In this document: positions 10,172 to 19,278 of the stretch, in pieces
How the letters are laid out: every line of letters starts with the position of its first letter
Position numbering within the stretch: position 1 is the stretch's first letter
Assembly: GCF_000313755.1 (NCBI RefSeq)
Contig: NZ_AMZB01000126.1
Coordinates: forward strand, 1-64,000
Length of the DNA stretch: 64,000 nt
Direction of reading: 5' to 3'
DNA from: Pseudomonas nitroreducens TX1
GTDB lineage: Bacteria > Pseudomonadota > Gammaproteobacteria > Pseudomonadales > Pseudomonadaceae
Program-made: the position numbers and the translations under genes
Notes under the pieces: generated by a model
Seen by the model: only the letters and a program-made list of their open reading frames with translations
Databases searched by the model: none
What the model was told of the DNA's origin: nothing

Positions 10172-10870
10172 TCAGGCATCACGCAGTGCGAAGGATGGAA
10201 ACAGCACATAAAGCTCCCGCCAGAGATCAGGTGCGCCATGGGGCGCCGGCGTGGCGATCAGCTCGGGATCGAGTTGCCGACCGCTGCGGGCCAGTTGCAC
10301 GACGAAGTTATCCACACCCCTGTCGCGCAACCGCGTCGCCAGTCGGCGCAGGCGTTCCAGGTCGAACAACTGCCAGTGCACCGTGGTCCGGCACTCGTAC
10401 TCCACGCCGCTGTCCAGTAACAGTTCCAGGCTGCGCCAGTTGGCCAGCCCGCTGCGTTTCACGCCGGTAATGGCATCCATGTCCTCGGCCAGCCCCTTCA
10501 CGTCGAAGCCGATCCAGTCGGCATGGGGCAGCGCGCGGGCGAAGGCCTCCGGGCGGATGCCGGCACTGTGCAGCCCGGCGCGAAAACCCATCTCGCGCAC
10601 GCTGGCCATGGCCTCCGGCAGCGCGTTCTGCAGCGTCGCCTCGCCGCCGCTGAACACCACCGCCTGTAGCAGGCCCTGGCGGCGTCGGAGGAAGTCGAGG
10701 ATGGCGTCCCAGTGGATCTCGGCGTCGCCGCGCGGCGGAATCAGTTCCGGATTGTGGCAGTAGCGGCAGCGCCAGGCGCAGCCCTGGCAGAACAGCACGC
10801 AGGCGAGCAGGCCGGGATAGTCGAGGGTGGTCAGGGGCACCAGGCCCCCGACCCTGAGCGCGCTGCTCAT
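10172..10870 (-). CDS. nrdG: Class III RNR activase (radical SAM), NrdG-like
   Basis: This 232-residue radical SAM enzyme is expected to install the glycyl radical on the class III ribonucleotide reductase. The iron-sulfur motif is CAWRCRYC (CX3CX2C) within LFCQGCAWRCRYCHNPEL, and the SAM-binding GGE appears as FSGGEATLQ. The start is the ATG at 10870, which overlaps the stop of the small upstream gene as ATGA. This gives a tightly coupled chain nrdD - 48-codon gene - nrdG. A longer upstream reading frame runs through the small gene in another frame and is not used. Confidence 0.88.
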   Translation of the reverse strand: MSSALRVGGLVPLTTLDYPGLLACVLFCQGCAWRCRYCHNPELIPPRGDAEIHWDAILDFLRRRQGLLQAVVFSGGEATLQNALPEAMASVREMGFRAGLHSAGIRPEAFARALPHADWIGFDVKGLAEDMDAITGVKRSGLANWRSLELLLDSGVEYECRTTVHWQLFDLERLRRLATRLRDRGVDNFVVQLARSGRQLDPELIATPAPHGAPDLWRELYVLFPSFALRDA

Positions 10871-11013
10871 CGCGTCTCGCGGAAGTGGCGGCGCTCGCGG
10901 TGCTCGGATTGCTTGCCGGCGTTGAACGCCGTCACCGGGCGGTGATAGCCCATTACGCGGGTCCACACCTCGCAGCGCTGGCGCTGGCTTTCGGGCAGTT
11001 GGTTCGCGGTCAT
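10867..11013 (-). CDS. Separate glycyl-radical domain of NrdD (48 aa)
   Basis: This 48-codon gene encodes MTANQLPESQ at its N-terminus, then TRVMGYHRPVTAFNAGKQ followed by SEHRERRHF. The second segment aligns with the C-terminus of E. coli NrdD, where the radical glycine sits in RRVCGYLG followed by RPFNAGKQEE. The glycine at residue 22 (RVMGY) is therefore the expected radical site. The large NrdD upstream stops after its cysteine cluster and lacks this segment. The start ATG at 11013 has a strong site (AAAAAAGGAG, 8 nt upstream) and the stop overlaps the nrdG start. It is seen directly as an open reading frame with a good ribosome site. Assembly of a split enzyme is inference. Confidence 0.82.
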   Translation of the reverse strand: MTANQLPESQRQRCEVWTRVMGYHRPVTAFNAGKQSEHRERRHFRETR

Positions 11014-11067
11014 CGGTGGTGCTCCTTTTTTGCGGGGATGAATTGGCGGGAATGAAGTGAATGAGCC

Positions 11068-13086
11068 TCAGCTGCCGCAGCAGCTCGTGGTCGCGGCTTT
11101 CTGCAACGCAGCTTCGTCGCACCGCGGGCAGAACTCATGCTCGCCGGCGAGGTAGCCGTGCACCGGGCAGATGGAGAAGGTCGGCGTCACCGTCAGGTAG
11201 GGCAGGCGGAAGCGCCCCAGGGCGGTGCGTACCAGGGTCTTGCAGGCCTCGGCGCTGGAGATGCGCTCGGCCATGTACAGGTGCAGCACGGTGCCGCCGG
11301 TGTATTTGCACTGCAGGCCGTCCTGCAGTTCCAGCGCCTCGAACGGATCGTCGGTGAGGCCCACCGGCAGCTGCGACGAGTTGGTGTAGTAGGGCGCTTC
11401 CGGCGTGCCGGCCTGGAGGATGCCCGGGTGGCGTTTCTGGTCCTCGCGGGCGAAGCGGTAGGTGGTGCCTTCGGCTGGCGTGGCTTCCAGGTTGTAGAGG
11501 TGCCCGCTGTCTTCCTGGAAGCGCACCAGCCGCGCCCGTACATGGTCCAGCAGCTCCAGCGCCATCTGCCGGCCGACCTCGGTGTGCAGGCCTTCGCGGT
11601 CATCGGTGAAGTTGCGCAGCATCTCGTGCAGGCCGTTCACGCCGATGGTGGAGAAGTGGTTGCGCAGGGTGCCCAGGTAGCGCTTGGTGTAGGGGTACAG
11701 CCCGGCGTCCATGTGCTGCTGGATGACCTTGCGCTTGACCTCCAGGCTGTCGAAGGCCAGCTCCAGCAGGTAGTCGAGTCGGGCGTAGAGGGCGGCAGCG
11801 TCGCCGCGATGACGGTAGCCCAGGCGTGCGCAGTTGATCGTCACCACGCCCAGCGAACCCGTCTGCTCCGCCGAGCCGAACAGGCCGTTGCCGCGCTTGA
11901 GCAGCTCGCGCACGTCCAGTTGCAGGCGGCAGCACATGGAGCGCACCTGGTTGGGCTGCATGTCCGAGTTGAGGAAGTTCTGGAAGTACGGCAGGCCGTA
12001 GCGCGCGGTCATCTCGAAGAGGCGCGTGGCGTTGTCGCTGTCCCAGGGGAAGTCGTGGGTGATGTTGTAGGTCGGGATCGGGAAGGTGAACACCCGGCCG
12101 TGGGCATCGCCGGCCTGCATCACCTCGATGTAGGCGCGGTTGATCAGGTCCATCTCGACCTGCAGCTCGCCGTAGGCGAAGGGCATTTCCACGCCGCCGA
12201 CGTAGGGAACCTGCTCGCGCAGGTCTTCCGGACAGACCCAGTCGAAGGTCAGGTTGGTGAAGGGCGTCTGGGTGCCCCAGCGCGACGGTACGTTGAGGTT
12301 GTAGATGAACTCCTGCAGCGCCTGGCGCACCTGTTGATAGCTCAGGTTGTCCTTGCGTACGTAGGGCGCCAGGTAGGTGTCGAAGGAGCTGAAGGCCTGG
12401 GCGCCGGCCCACTCGTTCTGAAGGGTGCCGAGGAAGTTGACCATCTGCCCCAGCGCGCTGGACAGGTGCTTCGGCGGCCCGGCTTCGACGCGGCCCGGCA
12501 CGCCGTTAAGGCCCTCGCTGAGTAGCGTGCGCAGCGACCAGCCGGCGCAGTAGCCGGCGAGCATGTCGAGGTCGTGGATATGCAGGTCGGCCTCGCGGTG
12601 GGCGACGGCGATGCCTTCGCTGTAGACCTCGTCCAGCCAGTAGTTGGCGGTGACCTTGCCGGACACATTGAGGATCAGCCCGCCCAGGGAATAGCCCTGG
12701 TTGGCGTTGGCGCGCACCCGCCAGTCTTCGCGCGAGAGGTATTCGTTCATCGACGCGGCGACGTCCACCAGCGTCTTGCGCTCGCGGCGCAAGCGCCCGT
12801 GGCGTTCGCGGTAGACGATGTAGGCGCGGGCGGTGGGGTAATGGCCGGCTTCCATCAGCGCGCGCTCGACCACGTCCTGCACGCGCTCCACGTCCAGGTC
12901 GTTCTGTGCCGGCAGGCGGGCCAGTACGCGACGGGTCAGCTCCTGCGCATGCGGCGCGGTGAACTCGCCGCAGGCTTCGCCGGCAGCGGCGATGGCACGT
13001 TCGATCTTGCTCGGGTCAAAGGCGGCGAAGCTGCCGTTACGCTTGCGCAGGCTGGTGGGAAGAGCGGCGGTTCGTGTCGGAGGCAT
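11068..13086 (-). CDS. nrdD: Anaerobic ribonucleoside-triphosphate reductase, large part
   Basis: This 672-residue class III reductase makes deoxynucleotides without oxygen. An ATP-cone-like N-terminus (SLRKRNGSFAAFDPSKIERA) is followed by the ten-stranded barrel with QGYSLGGLILNVSG, DLHIHDLDMLAGYCAGWSL and SMCCRLQLD. The C-terminus holds a zinc-type cluster CPVHGYLAGEHEFCPRC and then ends in TTSCCGS. The glycyl-radical loop that normally follows is missing and is encoded by the next gene. The ATG at 13086 (MPPTRT) gives the usual length. A TTG at 13134 would add 16 residues and is less likely. A candidate Anr box lies 87 bp upstream of the start. Confidence 0.9.
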   Translation of the reverse strand: MPPTRTAALPTSLRKRNGSFAAFDPSKIERAIAAAGEACGEFTAPHAQELTRRVLARLPAQNDLDVERVQDVVERALMEAGHYPTARAYIVYRERHGRLRRERKTLVDVAASMNEYLSREDWRVRANANQGYSLGGLILNVSGKVTANYWLDEVYSEGIAVAHREADLHIHDLDMLAGYCAGWSLRTLLSEGLNGVPGRVEAGPPKHLSSALGQMVNFLGTLQNEWAGAQAFSSFDTYLAPYVRKDNLSYQQVRQALQEFIYNLNVPSRWGTQTPFTNLTFDWVCPEDLREQVPYVGGVEMPFAYGELQVEMDLINRAYIEVMQAGDAHGRVFTFPIPTYNITHDFPWDSDNATRLFEMTARYGLPYFQNFLNSDMQPNQVRSMCCRLQLDVRELLKRGNGLFGSAEQTGSLGVVTINCARLGYRHRGDAAALYARLDYLLELAFDSLEVKRKVIQQHMDAGLYPYTKRYLGTLRNHFSTIGVNGLHEMLRNFTDDREGLHTEVGRQMALELLDHVRARLVRFQEDSGHLYNLEATPAEGTTYRFAREDQKRHPGILQAGTPEAPYYTNSSQLPVGLTDDPFEALELQDGLQCKYTGGTVLHLYMAERISSAEACKTLVRTALGRFRLPYLTVTPTFSICPVHGYLAGEHEFCPRCDEAALQKAATTSCCGS

Positions 13087-13172
13087 TGGCTTTATTCCAC
13101 TACATGCTGTGTCTCGATTGATTCGTGACAACAAGATGTTGTGGGAATCTAGCGGCTTCGTCTGTAGGAAAA

Positions 13173-13186
13173 TTGACCTCGGTCAA
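13173..13186. promoter_or_regulatory. Candidate Anr/Dnr box upstream of nrdD
   Basis: TTGACCTCGGTCAA is a perfect dyad and fits the Anr/Dnr/FNR half-sites TTGAC-N4-GTCAA. It lies 87 bp upstream of the nrdD ATG on the divergent side, a usual place for oxygen-responsive activation. Anr control of class III RNR is established in P. aeruginosa. Its function here is inferred from the motif. Confidence 0.6.
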
Positions 13187-13287
13187 CGTCACCTGTCAGT
13201 CAATTTTTGTCATCGGAGGTATTGACCGCTGCACGCCCCGGCATCGGCTGACCCTGGGTGCGAGCCGCGTCGAACACGGCCCTGGGT

Positions 13288-13355
13288 GCGCGAGCAAGCT
13301 CGCTGCTACGGGGAGCATGTCGGCCCGGGCAGTAGGAGCGAGCTTGCTCGCGAAC
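13288..13355. repeat. REP-type inverted pair
   Basis: GCGCGAGCAAGCTCGCTGCTAC and GTAGGAGCGAGCTTGCTCGC form an inverted pair with a spacer of about 20 bp, between the nrdD promoter and the 3' end of the mocR-type gene. It is the same family as 7145-7212 and 27129-27206. Confidence 0.8.
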
Positions 13356-13383
13356 GGGACTGCGCACCGAACGTGCGCAGACT

Positions 13384-14814
13384 TCAGCCCAGCAGCGGTG
13401 CCAGCCGTTCTGCCAGGCGCCCGGCGAGTTGCTCGTCGCTGACATTGGTGAAACTCATGATCAGTGCCGGCTCGCGTCGGGCCTCCACACACCAGGCGTT
13501 CAGCGCTTGCAGGCCGAGGCCCTCGGCGTGGGCGCGGCGGGCGACGGCGAGGTCGTCCTGGTCCAGCGCGCCGATCAGGTGCAGTCCGCCGGGCGTGTCG
13601 GCGAAGCGCAGGCGCTCGCCGAGGCGTTCTTCCAGCGCGCTGCGCAACCACTGGCGGCGCTGGGCATAGAGCGTGCGGGTGCGCTTGAGGTGGCGGGCGA
13701 AGTGGCCGTCCTGCATGAAATCGCAGAGGGTCGCCTGCAGCAGCTCCGCGCACCCGGAGGAGAACACCTGCTGGGCGCGCACGAAGTCTTCCACCAACTC
13801 CGCCGGCACCACGAGATAGCCCAGGCGCAAGGCAGGAAAGAGCACCTTGCTGAAGGTGCCGGTGTAGAGCACGCGGCCGGCGCGGTCCAGGCTTTTCAGT
13901 GCCGGCAGCGGGAAGCCGGCGTAGCGGTATTCGCTGTCGTAGTCGTCCTCGACTATCCACGCGCCGCTGCCCGCCGCCCAGTCCAGCAGGGCCAGGCGGC
14001 GCGGCAGGCTCAAGGCAACGCCGGTGGGGCTCTGCTGCGACGGGGTGACCAGTGCGAAGCGGGCATCCGGCGCACGGGCGATACCGTCCTCCACGCACAG
14101 GCCATCGGCGTCCACCGCGACGGGTACCGGCACGCCGCCGGCACGGCGCAGCAGTTCGCGGCCGCGCGGGTAGCCAGGGTCCTCGTGCCAGAAGCGCTGG
14201 CCGGGTTCGAGCAGGGTGCGGCTGATGAGGTCCAGCGCGCCCTGGTAACCCGCGCAGATGAACACTTGCGCGGGGTCGCAGACGATGCCGCGCGAGATGC
14301 CCAGGTAAGCGGCGACCGCTTCGCGCAGCGGCCCATAACCGCAGGGTTCCGGATAAGCCAGCATGGACGCGCTCTGCTGGCGCAGCCGCCGCGCGCACAG
14401 GCGTGCCCAGAGTGCGCGAGGAAATGCGTCCAGCGCCGGTACGCCAAGCTGGAACGGCCGCAGGCTCGGGCCATGGGCTATCAGGCCGGGCAGGGTGCGC
14501 TCGACGGTATCCGGCGCGGCCGCCACGGCCGGCGCGCTGGCCGTGCGCCCCGCCAGCTGCGGAGAGACGACGGTGCCCGCCGGTCCGCGCGCCAGCAAAT
14601 AGCCTTCGCTGGTCAGCAGTTGGTAGGCCAGCTCCACGGTGCCGCGCGCCACGCCCAGTTCGCCCGCCAGCCCGCGCACCGGCGGCACGCGCTCGCCCGG
14701 GCGCAGCGCGCCACGGGTGATGGCATCGCGGATGCGCTCGTAGAGCTGCCGGTAGATCGGCAACTCCTGGCTTGGGTCCAGCGGTTGGCGGAACGAATCG
14801 ACGGGTGTGGTCAT
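13384..14814 (-). CDS. MocR/PdxR-type GntR regulator with aminotransferase domain
   Basis: This 476-residue fusion has an N-terminal GntR winged helix (about 15-85: IYRQLYERIRDAITRG, GVARGTVELAYQLL) and a fold-type I aminotransferase-like domain. The PLP-binding lysine is in TGTFSKVLFPALRLGY, with VTPSQQSPTGVALSL and IVEDDYDSEYRY also typical. MocR proteins sense PLP or amino-acid adducts. Targets here are unknown. No pdxST or other obvious partner is adjacent. It faces cbpA divergently across 263 bp. Confidence 0.85.
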   Translation of the reverse strand: MTTPVDSFRQPLDPSQELPIYRQLYERIRDAITRGALRPGERVPPVRGLAGELGVARGTVELAYQLLTSEGYLLARGPAGTVVSPQLAGRTASAPAVAAAPDTVERTLPGLIAHGPSLRPFQLGVPALDAFPRALWARLCARRLRQQSASMLAYPEPCGYGPLREAVAAYLGISRGIVCDPAQVFICAGYQGALDLISRTLLEPGQRFWHEDPGYPRGRELLRRAGGVPVPVAVDADGLCVEDGIARAPDARFALVTPSQQSPTGVALSLPRRLALLDWAAGSGAWIVEDDYDSEYRYAGFPLPALKSLDRAGRVLYTGTFSKVLFPALRLGYLVVPAELVEDFVRAQQVFSSGCAELLQATLCDFMQDGHFARHLKRTRTLYAQRRQWLRSALEERLGERLRFADTPGGLHLIGALDQDDLAVARRAHAEGLGLQALNAWCVEARREPALIMSFTNVSDEQLAGRLAERLAPLLG

Positions 14815-15077
14815 GGCCTATCCAGGGCGGGAAAAGTCCCGGAAGACGACTATGCCATGACCGGCATCAAGTCGTCCCGGCGGCCGCGATGCAGGATCAG
14901 CGTCTAGGCTTGCAGGCAGTGTTGAAAAGCAGGGCTCGCGACTCCATCTGTTGTTGCAGAACCCGCTTTTTTCCACCTGTTCGCCTCGCAGCGCGCGCAG
15001 CAGTTCCGGCTGCCCGCGCGAATCCCCGTGTCCCAGGCGCCGACAGGTCCAACGCATGTGAGGAGTGACCGCTACCG

Positions 15078-16046
15078 ATGGAATTCAAGGACTATTACGC
15101 CGCGCTCGGGGTCGAGCCCGATGCCGACGAGAAGGCGATCAAGACCGCCTACCGCAAGCTCGCGCGCAAGTACCATCCGGACGTCAGCAAGGAGCCGGAC
15201 GCCGAGGCAAAATTCAAGGACGTTTCCGAAGCCTACGAAGTGCTGAAAAGCCCGGAGAAGCGCGCTGAATATGACGAACTGCGCCGCTATGGCTCACAGG
15301 GGCCGCAGTTCGAGGCGCCGCCCGGCTGGCAGCCGCGTGGTGGTTTCGACGGCCCGTCGCCGGGGCACGAACAGGACTTCAGCGACTTCTTCGAGCAGAT
15401 CTTCGGCAGCCGTGCCGGCGGCGCTCACGCAGGCTTCGGCGGTGCGCGCCAGCCGCAGGCCCATCGTGGCCAGGACGTGGAGATGGAGGTCCCGTTGTTC
15501 CTCGAGGAAACCCTCTCCGGCGACAGCCGGCCCATCAGCTTCAGCCTGCCCAGCTACGACGAATACGGCCGCAAGCTGCCGCCACAGAACAAGACGCTGA
15601 ACGTGAAGATTCCCGTGGGCACCGCCGACGGCGAACGCATCCGCCTCAAGGGGCAGGGCGCACCGGGCATCAACGGCGGGCCGGCGGGCGACCTGTACCT
15701 GGCGATCCGCCTGGTGCCGCACCCGGTCTTCGACGTCGAGGGCCGCGACCTGATCGTCACCGTGCCGGTGGCGCCCTGGGAAGCGGCGCTCGGCGCCAAG
15801 GTGGAAGTGCCCACGCTGAGCGGGCGGATCAACCTCGGCATCCCGGCCAACAGCCAGGCCGGCCAGCGCCTGCGCATCAAGGGCAAGGGCCTGCCGAACA
15901 AGGGCGAGGCCGCTGCCGGCGACCTCTACGCGGTGCTCAAGGTGGTGATGCCGAAGACGGCGGACGAAGCGACCCGCAAACTCTGGGAAGAACTGGCTGC
16001 CAAGGCGGCCTTCGACCCCCGTGCCGATTGGGGTAAACGCGCATGA
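15078..16046 (+). CDS. cbpA: DnaJ-like co-chaperone CbpA
   Basis: This 322-residue curved-DNA-binding J-protein has an N-terminal J domain ([20 protein letters not shown]) with the HPD tripeptide in RKYHPDVS, a Gly/Phe-rich linker (about 75-120), then two beta-barrel substrate-binding domains without the DnaJ zinc fingers ([38 protein letters not shown]). It should stimulate DnaK. The start ATG at 15078 lies 14 bp after GAGGAG. The 3' end overlaps cbpM by 4 bp (ATGA), a conserved operon. Confidence 0.92.
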   Translation: MEFKDYYAALGVEPDADEKAIKTAYRKLARKYHPDVSKEPDAEAKFKDVSEAYEVLKSPEKRAEYDELRRYGSQGPQFEAPPGWQPRGGFDGPSPGHEQDFSDFFEQIFGSRAGGAHAGFGGARQPQAHRGQDVEMEVPLFLEETLSGDSRPISFSLPSYDEYGRKLPPQNKTLNVKIPVGTADGERIRLKGQGAPGINGGPAGDLYLAIRLVPHPVFDVEGRDLIVTVPVAPWEAALGAKVEVPTLSGRINLGIPANSQAGQRLRIKGKGLPNKGEAAAGDLYAVLKVVMPKTADEATRKLWEELAAKAAFDPRADWGKRA

Positions 16047-16345
16047 CGACGACAGTGATGGTGGTGGACCTCGACGAGCTCTGCCAGTCGGTGAACCTCC
16101 CCCGCGACGTGCTCGTCGAGATCGTCGAGGTGGGGATCGTGGAACCTCGCGAGCAACGCGCAGGCCTATGGGTCTTCGATTACCAGGCGGTCAGCGTGGT
16201 GCGCCGTGCGGTGCGCCTGCGCCGCGAGTTCGAGCTGGACTGGCCGGGCATCGCCCTCGCGCTGCGCCTGCTGGACGAGGTGGATGAGCTGCGCGCGGAG
16301 AACCGTTACCTGCGCCAGCGCCTGGCGCGATTGCTGGAGGATTAA
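16043..16345 (+). CDS. cbpM: Chaperone modulator CbpM
   Basis: This 100-residue MerR-like helical protein ([41 protein letters not shown]-terminal coiled stretch [19 protein letters not shown]) is the usual partner of CbpA. CbpM binds the J domain and blocks both co-chaperone and DNA-binding activity. The ATG overlaps the cbpA stop, so the two should be made in a fixed ratio. Confidence 0.9.
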   Translation: MTTTVMVVDLDELCQSVNLPRDVLVEIVEVGIVEPREQRAGLWVFDYQAVSVVRRAVRLRREFELDWPGIALALRLLDEVDELRAENRYLRQRLARLLED

Positions 16346-16349
16346 CGGT

Positions 16350-17108
16350 TTACTGGGCGCTGGTCGCTGCGCTGGCTGCATCGAGCGGGATGAACTGCAT
16401 CAGGCCCAGCAGCGGCGCGGCGAGAAGGCCCTGTACGTAGTTGATTCCGCTGCGCCGCAGGCTTTCATGGTTCATCTGCGCCAGCAGCTCCAGGCGGCCG
16501 ATCATGCGGCCGAACTCCCGCTCGAACGACAGGTTGCGTCCGCTGCTGCTGATCTCATTGGAGAGCAGTAGCGGCTGGCCGTGGCTGTCGGTGCGACTGG
16601 CCAGCAGCCAGGCGGCCACCTCGATGTTCCAGGCCGCGTTGGCGGTCATCTGCGCGTTCAATCCACTGAGCAGATGCTGCGTGTCGGTTCCGCCGTAAAG
16701 CTCGAAGAGCATGCTGCCCATCCCGTAGATCAGCGTGCCGGCCCGGTCCCCCTGGAAGTCGGGGGCGAAGGCCAGGGGAAGCACGTCCACCGACTGCCTG
16801 CCGTCCAGCCCCGGCAGCGGCTGTTGATTGCGGATGGCGTCCATGACCCGTTGGTGAGCCTGTTCACGCGAAGTCGCGCCTGTTTTCTTCCATTGGCCGG
16901 GATTGCGCTTGTAGAGCTTGTCGAGCAGCAGTGACAGGCTATCGAGGTTGTCGCGCATCGCCAGGTTGGCGGCGCGGTTGGCGTCGTTCTGCAACATCTG
17001 CCCGGAGCTGAAGCCTTCGCCGTCGACATCCTTCTTTACCGGTGGCGAAGAGCAACCGGCGAGCAGGGTCAGAGCAAGCACACAGGATGAAATAGGGCGC
17101 AGCAGCAT
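16350..17108 (-). CDS. Putative lipoprotein, function unknown
   Basis: This 252-residue protein has a lipoprotein signal (LRPISSCVLALTLLAGCSSP; acylated cysteine about residue 18). The mature part is mostly helical with FQGDRAGTLIYGMGSMLFEL and ends in a hydrophobic stretch YVQGLLAAPLLGLMQFIPLD. I do not recognise the family. The ATG at 17108 was chosen because the lipobox then sits at the right distance. A longer frame to 17210 would bury it. The gene is convergent with cbpM, with only 4 bp between stops. Confidence 0.7.
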   Translation of the reverse strand: MLLRPISSCVLALTLLAGCSSPPVKKDVDGEGFSSGQMLQNDANRAANLAMRDNLDSLSLLLDKLYKRNPGQWKKTGATSREQAHQRVMDAIRNQQPLPGLDGRQSVDVLPLAFAPDFQGDRAGTLIYGMGSMLFELYGGTDTQHLLSGLNAQMTANAAWNIEVAAWLLASRTDSHGQPLLLSNEISSSGRNLSFEREFGRMIGRLELLAQMNHESLRRSGINYVQGLLAAPLLGLMQFIPLDAASAATSAQ

Positions 17109-17267
17109 CGGAGGTCCGGGCGCGGGAGTCAGGCCTGAACCTTGGCTTTTGGGAGGATGTGGAGCCAGCCGGAAAGATGGCGAATGCCAGGCGCCGCAGC
17201 GACCTGCCAACGGTTACTCAGAATGACGGGGGAAGGGAACGCGCCGGCGGGCCGGCGCTACGGGAAA

Positions 17268-17828
17268 TCAGCGGGGCTGGTTCTGTTCGATCCAGCCGGC
17301 GAAGGCGTCGATGATGCTTTGCAGGAAGGGCTGGGTTTTCTCCGACAGCTTGCCGGCTTCGTCGAAGAAGCCGCCGGCGCCACCCAGGTAGGCTTCGGGC
17401 TGTTGCAATACCGGCATGTTGAGGAATACCAGCGACTGGCGCAGGTGATGGTTGGCACCGAAGCCGCCGATGGCGCCCGGCGATGCGCTGACCACGGCGC
17501 AGGGCTTGGCATTCCACGCGCTCTTGCCATAGGGGCGCGAGCCGACGTCGATGGCGTTCTTCAGCACGCCGGGCACCGAGCGGTTGTATTCGGGGGTGAC
17601 GAAAAGCACCGCGTCAGCGCGGGCGATGCGCTCGCGAAAGGCAGTGTAGCTGGCGGGTGGCGCACCGACGTCGAGCTCTTCGTTGTACAGCGGCAGGTCG
17701 CCGATCTCCACGATTTCCAGTTTAAGGTTGGCCGGCGCCAGGTTGGCAAATGCCTTGGCGATCTTGCGGTTCAGGGATTCCTTGCGCAGGCTGCCGACGA
17801 CCACGGCAACATCGAAGACTTGGCTCAT
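17268..17828 (-). CDS. NAD(P)H-dependent FMN reductase
   Basis: This 186-residue flavodoxin-fold reductase is of the ChrR/azoreductase-like family. FMN-binding signature: VVGSLRKESLNRKIA at the N-terminus, then FVTPEYNRSVPGVLKNAIDV, VVSASPGAIGGFGANHHLRQ. Proteins of this family reduce quinones, chromate or azo compounds and may protect against redox stress. The ATG at 17828 follows GAGGAG at 5 nt. Longer upstream reading frames have no ribosome site. It is a stand-alone gene divergent from the epimerase-like gene at 18012. Confidence 0.85.
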   Translation of the reverse strand: MSQVFDVAVVVGSLRKESLNRKIAKAFANLAPANLKLEIVEIGDLPLYNEELDVGAPPASYTAFRERIARADAVLFVTPEYNRSVPGVLKNAIDVGSRPYGKSAWNAKPCAVVSASPGAIGGFGANHHLRQSLVFLNMPVLQQPEAYLGGAGGFFDEAGKLSEKTQPFLQSIIDAFAGWIEQNQPR

Positions 17829-18011
17829 GACGACTCCTCTTGATCGGGGTATTGAGCCGTTTGTTATAGACGATGGACGTGACATTGCGTGGACATGGAT
17901 CAAGCTTCGACCATCATGTCCCAGTCGTTCTGCATGATCTTGGCTCTGTGGGGTGGGGCATCGCGTGGCTAGAGTGGCGACAAGTTCCGCACTGTCCGAT
18001 TCGAGGTCTCC

Positions 18012-18752
18012 ATGTGCATGAAAGTCTTCTTCGCCGGCGCCAGTGGCGCCATCGGTCAGCGCCTGCTGCCGATGCTGCTGGAGCGCGGTTACCAGGTGCT
18101 GGCGATCAGTCGCTCCGCACAGCGGGCCGCCGTACTGGAGGCCGCCGGGGCGCGCGCGAAGGTACTGGACGTCTATGACGCGCCGGCCCTGCAGGCCGCC
18201 ATGCTGGAGTTCCAGCCGCGCTGGGTGATTCACCAGCTCACCGATCTGCCAGCCGGTCTCGACCCGGTCCTGATGCCTGCCGCCCAGCCGCGCAATGCGC
18301 GTCTGCGTCGTGAGGGCACGGCCAACCTGGTTGCGGCAGCTCGTGCGGCCGGCGTGGAGCGCATGGTGGCGCAGAGCATCGCCTGGGCCTATGCGCCGGG
18401 GGAGTTGCCGCTGCACGAGGAGCAACCGCTGGACCTTGGCGCCGAAGGTCCGCGCGCCGTCAGTGTCGGCGGCGTGGCGGCGCTGGAAGAGGCGGTGCTC
18501 GGTGCCCGGCCGGTGGAGGGCATCGTGTTGCGCTACGGTCGGCTCTATGGGCCCGGTACGGGCGCAGATGCGGCTGATCCGCGGCTGGCCGTGCATGTCG
18601 ACGATGCCGCCCGCGCCGCGCTGCTGGCGCTGGAGTGGGGCGCGCCCGGTGCCTACAACATCGCCGAACAGGACATCGAAGTCAGCTCGGCCAGGGCGCG
18701 CCATCGCCTGGGCTGGCAACCGGGGTTTCGCCTGGTGGGAGTACCGGCATGA
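18012..18752 (+). CDS. NAD-dependent epimerase/dehydratase-like protein
   Basis: This 246-residue extended-SDR-like protein has an N-terminal Rossmann motif FFAGASGAIGQRLLPMLLER. A GVERMVAQSIAWAY segment and LRYGRLYGPGTG follow the family order. The canonical YxxxK is not clear (ALEEAV replaces the usual region), so enzymatic activity is uncertain. GAGG at 18003-18006 supports the ATG at 18012. The second ATG at 18018 is possible. The stop overlaps the cupin gene start as ATGA, forming a two-gene unit. Confidence 0.75.
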   Translation: MCMKVFFAGASGAIGQRLLPMLLERGYQVLAISRSAQRAAVLEAAGARAKVLDVYDAPALQAAMLEFQPRWVIHQLTDLPAGLDPVLMPAAQPRNARLRREGTANLVAAARAAGVERMVAQSIAWAYAPGELPLHEEQPLDLGAEGPRAVSVGGVAALEEAVLGARPVEGIVLRYGRLYGPGTGADAADPRLAVHVDDAARAALLALEWGAPGAYNIAEQDIEVSSARARHRLGWQPGFRLVGVPA

Positions 18753-19243
18753 ACTTCGCGCTGACGCGAGAAGCGCGTACCGGCGTGGCGCTGGCTGCTG
18801 CCGTGGCCGCTGGCGCACTGCTATGGCAGCCTGGGGCGCGGCCGGTGCTGAGTCTTGCCCAGAGCCATGCCGGGCACACAGCTAGCACGCGCCCGGCCAC
18901 GCAGGTGACGACCCTGTCCTGCGAGCCGCTGGCCGATATGCCCGGCAAGGTCGTGACCACGCTGCAGGTGGATTTCCCGCCCAACGGCTACACCCCGGCG
19001 CACCGCCATCCCGGCGCGGTGACCGCCATCGTGCTCAGCGGCCAGGTGCGCTCGCGGATGCAGGGCCTTCCGGCGCAGACCTACGGCGCGGGCCAGACCT
19101 GGTTCGAGCCCAGCCGCGAACTGCACCTGTTCGCTGAGAATCCCAGTGCCAGTGAGCCCGCGCGATTGCTGGCGGTCATCGTCAACGACGACGGCTGTGG
19201 TCCGCTGGTGATCCCCGAGCCGCCCCTTGAGCACCACTCTTGA
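18749..19243 (+). CDS. Exported or membrane-anchored cupin protein
   Basis: This 164-residue protein has an N-terminal hydrophobic segment (about 12-27, GVALAAAVAAGALLW) followed by a single cupin domain. Cupin motif 1 is PAHRHPGAVTAIVLSGQVRS (two histidines) and motif 2 is WFEPSRELHLFAEN. The first segment may be a signal peptide or anchor. Function is unknown; such cupins often bind a metal and a small ligand. The start overlaps the upstream SDR-like gene. Confidence 0.75.
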   Translation: MNFALTREARTGVALAAAVAAGALLWQPGARPVLSLAQSHAGHTASTRPATQVTTLSCEPLADMPGKVVTTLQVDFPPNGYTPAHRHPGAVTAIVLSGQVRSRMQGLPAQTYGAGQTWFEPSRELHLFAENPSASEPARLLAVIVNDDGCGPLVIPEPPLEHHS

Positions 19244-19278
19244 CCACTATCCTTGATACATCGCGAAAGGAGATTCGC

